Below, piece after piece: positions 63,827-64,000 of a stretch of DNA of 64,000 nt. Under the pieces are notes generated by a model. The model saw only the letters and a program-made list of their open reading frames with translations, was not told the DNA's origin and ran no database searches. The stretch comes from Streptomyces cadmiisoli (GTDB taxonomy: Bacteria > Actinomycetota > Actinomycetes > Streptomycetales > Streptomycetaceae): positions 5,642,001-5,706,000 of the forward strand of contig NZ_CP030073.1 of assembly GCF_003261055.1 (NCBI RefSeq), given 5' to 3'. Position numbers and translations under genes: made by a program. Positions within the stretch are counted from its first letter, which is position 1, and every line of letters begins with the position of its first letter.

Positions 63827-63897
63827 GGCCTTTCGTCAAATTGCCGTCGTTGCCCGAAGGGCGGCGCGGCGCAGGCGGGAATTTGACGACAGTCCCT
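63825..63897. repeat. 73-bp element bounded by 24-bp inverted repeats (MITE- or terminator-like)
   Basis: Left arm 63825-63848 begins AGGGCCTTTCGTCAAATT and right arm 63874-63897, read on the minus strand, begins AGGGACTGTCGTCAAATT. They agree at 20 of 24 positions, including ten continuous bases (TCGTCAAATT). A small inner hairpin GCCC-GAA-GGGC lies at 63852-63862. The left arm overlaps the permease stop codon. It could be a mobile miniature element or a repeated terminator. Confidence 0.7.
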
Positions 63898-63905
63898 GGT
63901 CGGAA

Positions 63906-63929
63906 GCGCGGCGGCCTGCTCCGCCGCGC
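63906..63929 (+). terminator. Second hairpin after the permease gene
   Basis: A perfect 9-bp stem (GCGCGGCGG / CCGCCGCGC) with a six-base loop, nine bases after the inverted-repeat element, gives a back-up terminator for the hydrolase-ATPase operon. The remaining 70 bases to the window end hold no supported gene. Confidence 0.6.
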
Positions 63930-64000
63930 GGGGAACGGTTGAAACGCGCGCCGTGCCGGGCCCGGTGCTGTCCGGGCATTGCCGGAATGCGGCGCGCGGC

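Overview
The window is high-GC actinobacterial chromosome. It has about 72-75% GC with extreme GC at third codon positions, many GTG starts, head-to-tail genes overlapping by ATGA or GTGA, and TetR, LacI, PucR and MarR regulators beside catabolic genes. Gene content and order look like the core chromosome of a Streptomyces, close to what I remember of the S. coelicolor region around citrate synthase, mmsA and the leucine genes. I see no rRNA, tRNA, CRISPR array, prophage or intact transposase.

Layout. (1) 0.49-9.1 kb: leucine/isovalerate catabolism on the minus strand (acyl-CoA dehydrogenase, HMG-CoA lyase, 3-methylcrotonyl-CoA carboxylase alpha and beta). It is divergent from a TetR gene, which is followed by a second acyl-CoA dehydrogenase and a TesB thioesterase. 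Three related TetR-type sites link the two sides. (2) 9.1-15.9 kb: a phosphatase-like protein, then a PucR regulator divergent from a solute symporter, a ureohydrolase and a ThDP enzyme. The last three read best as a guanidino-compound (arginine transaminase type) pathway. (3) 15.9-25 kb: cell-surface genes, comprising a small secreted I36-like protein, a fused two-half ABC exporter, a small secreted unknown, an S28-type aminopeptidase, a lipoprotein and a Tat-exported GH3 N-acetylglucosaminidase. (4) 25-29.6 kb: a LysR regulator with a divergent DMT exporter, a sugar isomerase, a MarR-GNAT fusion and a DHFR-like protein. (5) 29.7-40.7 kb: two LacI-controlled sugar units facing each other. One is Gfo/Idh, DUF993 and isomerase. 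The other is a ribose operon whose permease and binding protein are fused into one polypeptide. (6) 41.2-47.6 kb: a YjbR-HhH protein, RecD2 helicase, citrate synthase, a gene-poor stretch of about 0.9 kb with repeats, a CopZ-like chaperone with a CsoR-type operator, and TetR. (7) 47.7-52 kb: an MMPL exporter, a zinc alcohol dehydrogenase, a GNAT protein and a small HTH protein. (8) 52.4-58.5 kb: myo-inositol catabolism (iolC, aldolase, iolB, iolD, mmsA). (9) 58.7-64 kb: an orphan condensation-domain protein, an ABC ATPase fused to an extracellular alpha/beta hydrolase, and its permease, ending in a 73-bp inverted-repeat element.

How it works together: most units feed carbon (leucine, guanidino compounds, ribose, inositol and an unassigned sugar) into acetyl-CoA and the TCA cycle, and each has a local repressor with a visible palindrome. 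The least explained parts are the DUF993 sugar operon, the guanidino cluster with an unusual Asp-Asp in its ThDP motif, the hydrolase-ABC fusion, the orphan condensation protein, and the repeat-rich gaps around citrate synthase. Identifications come from motif recognition by eye; no database search was run.
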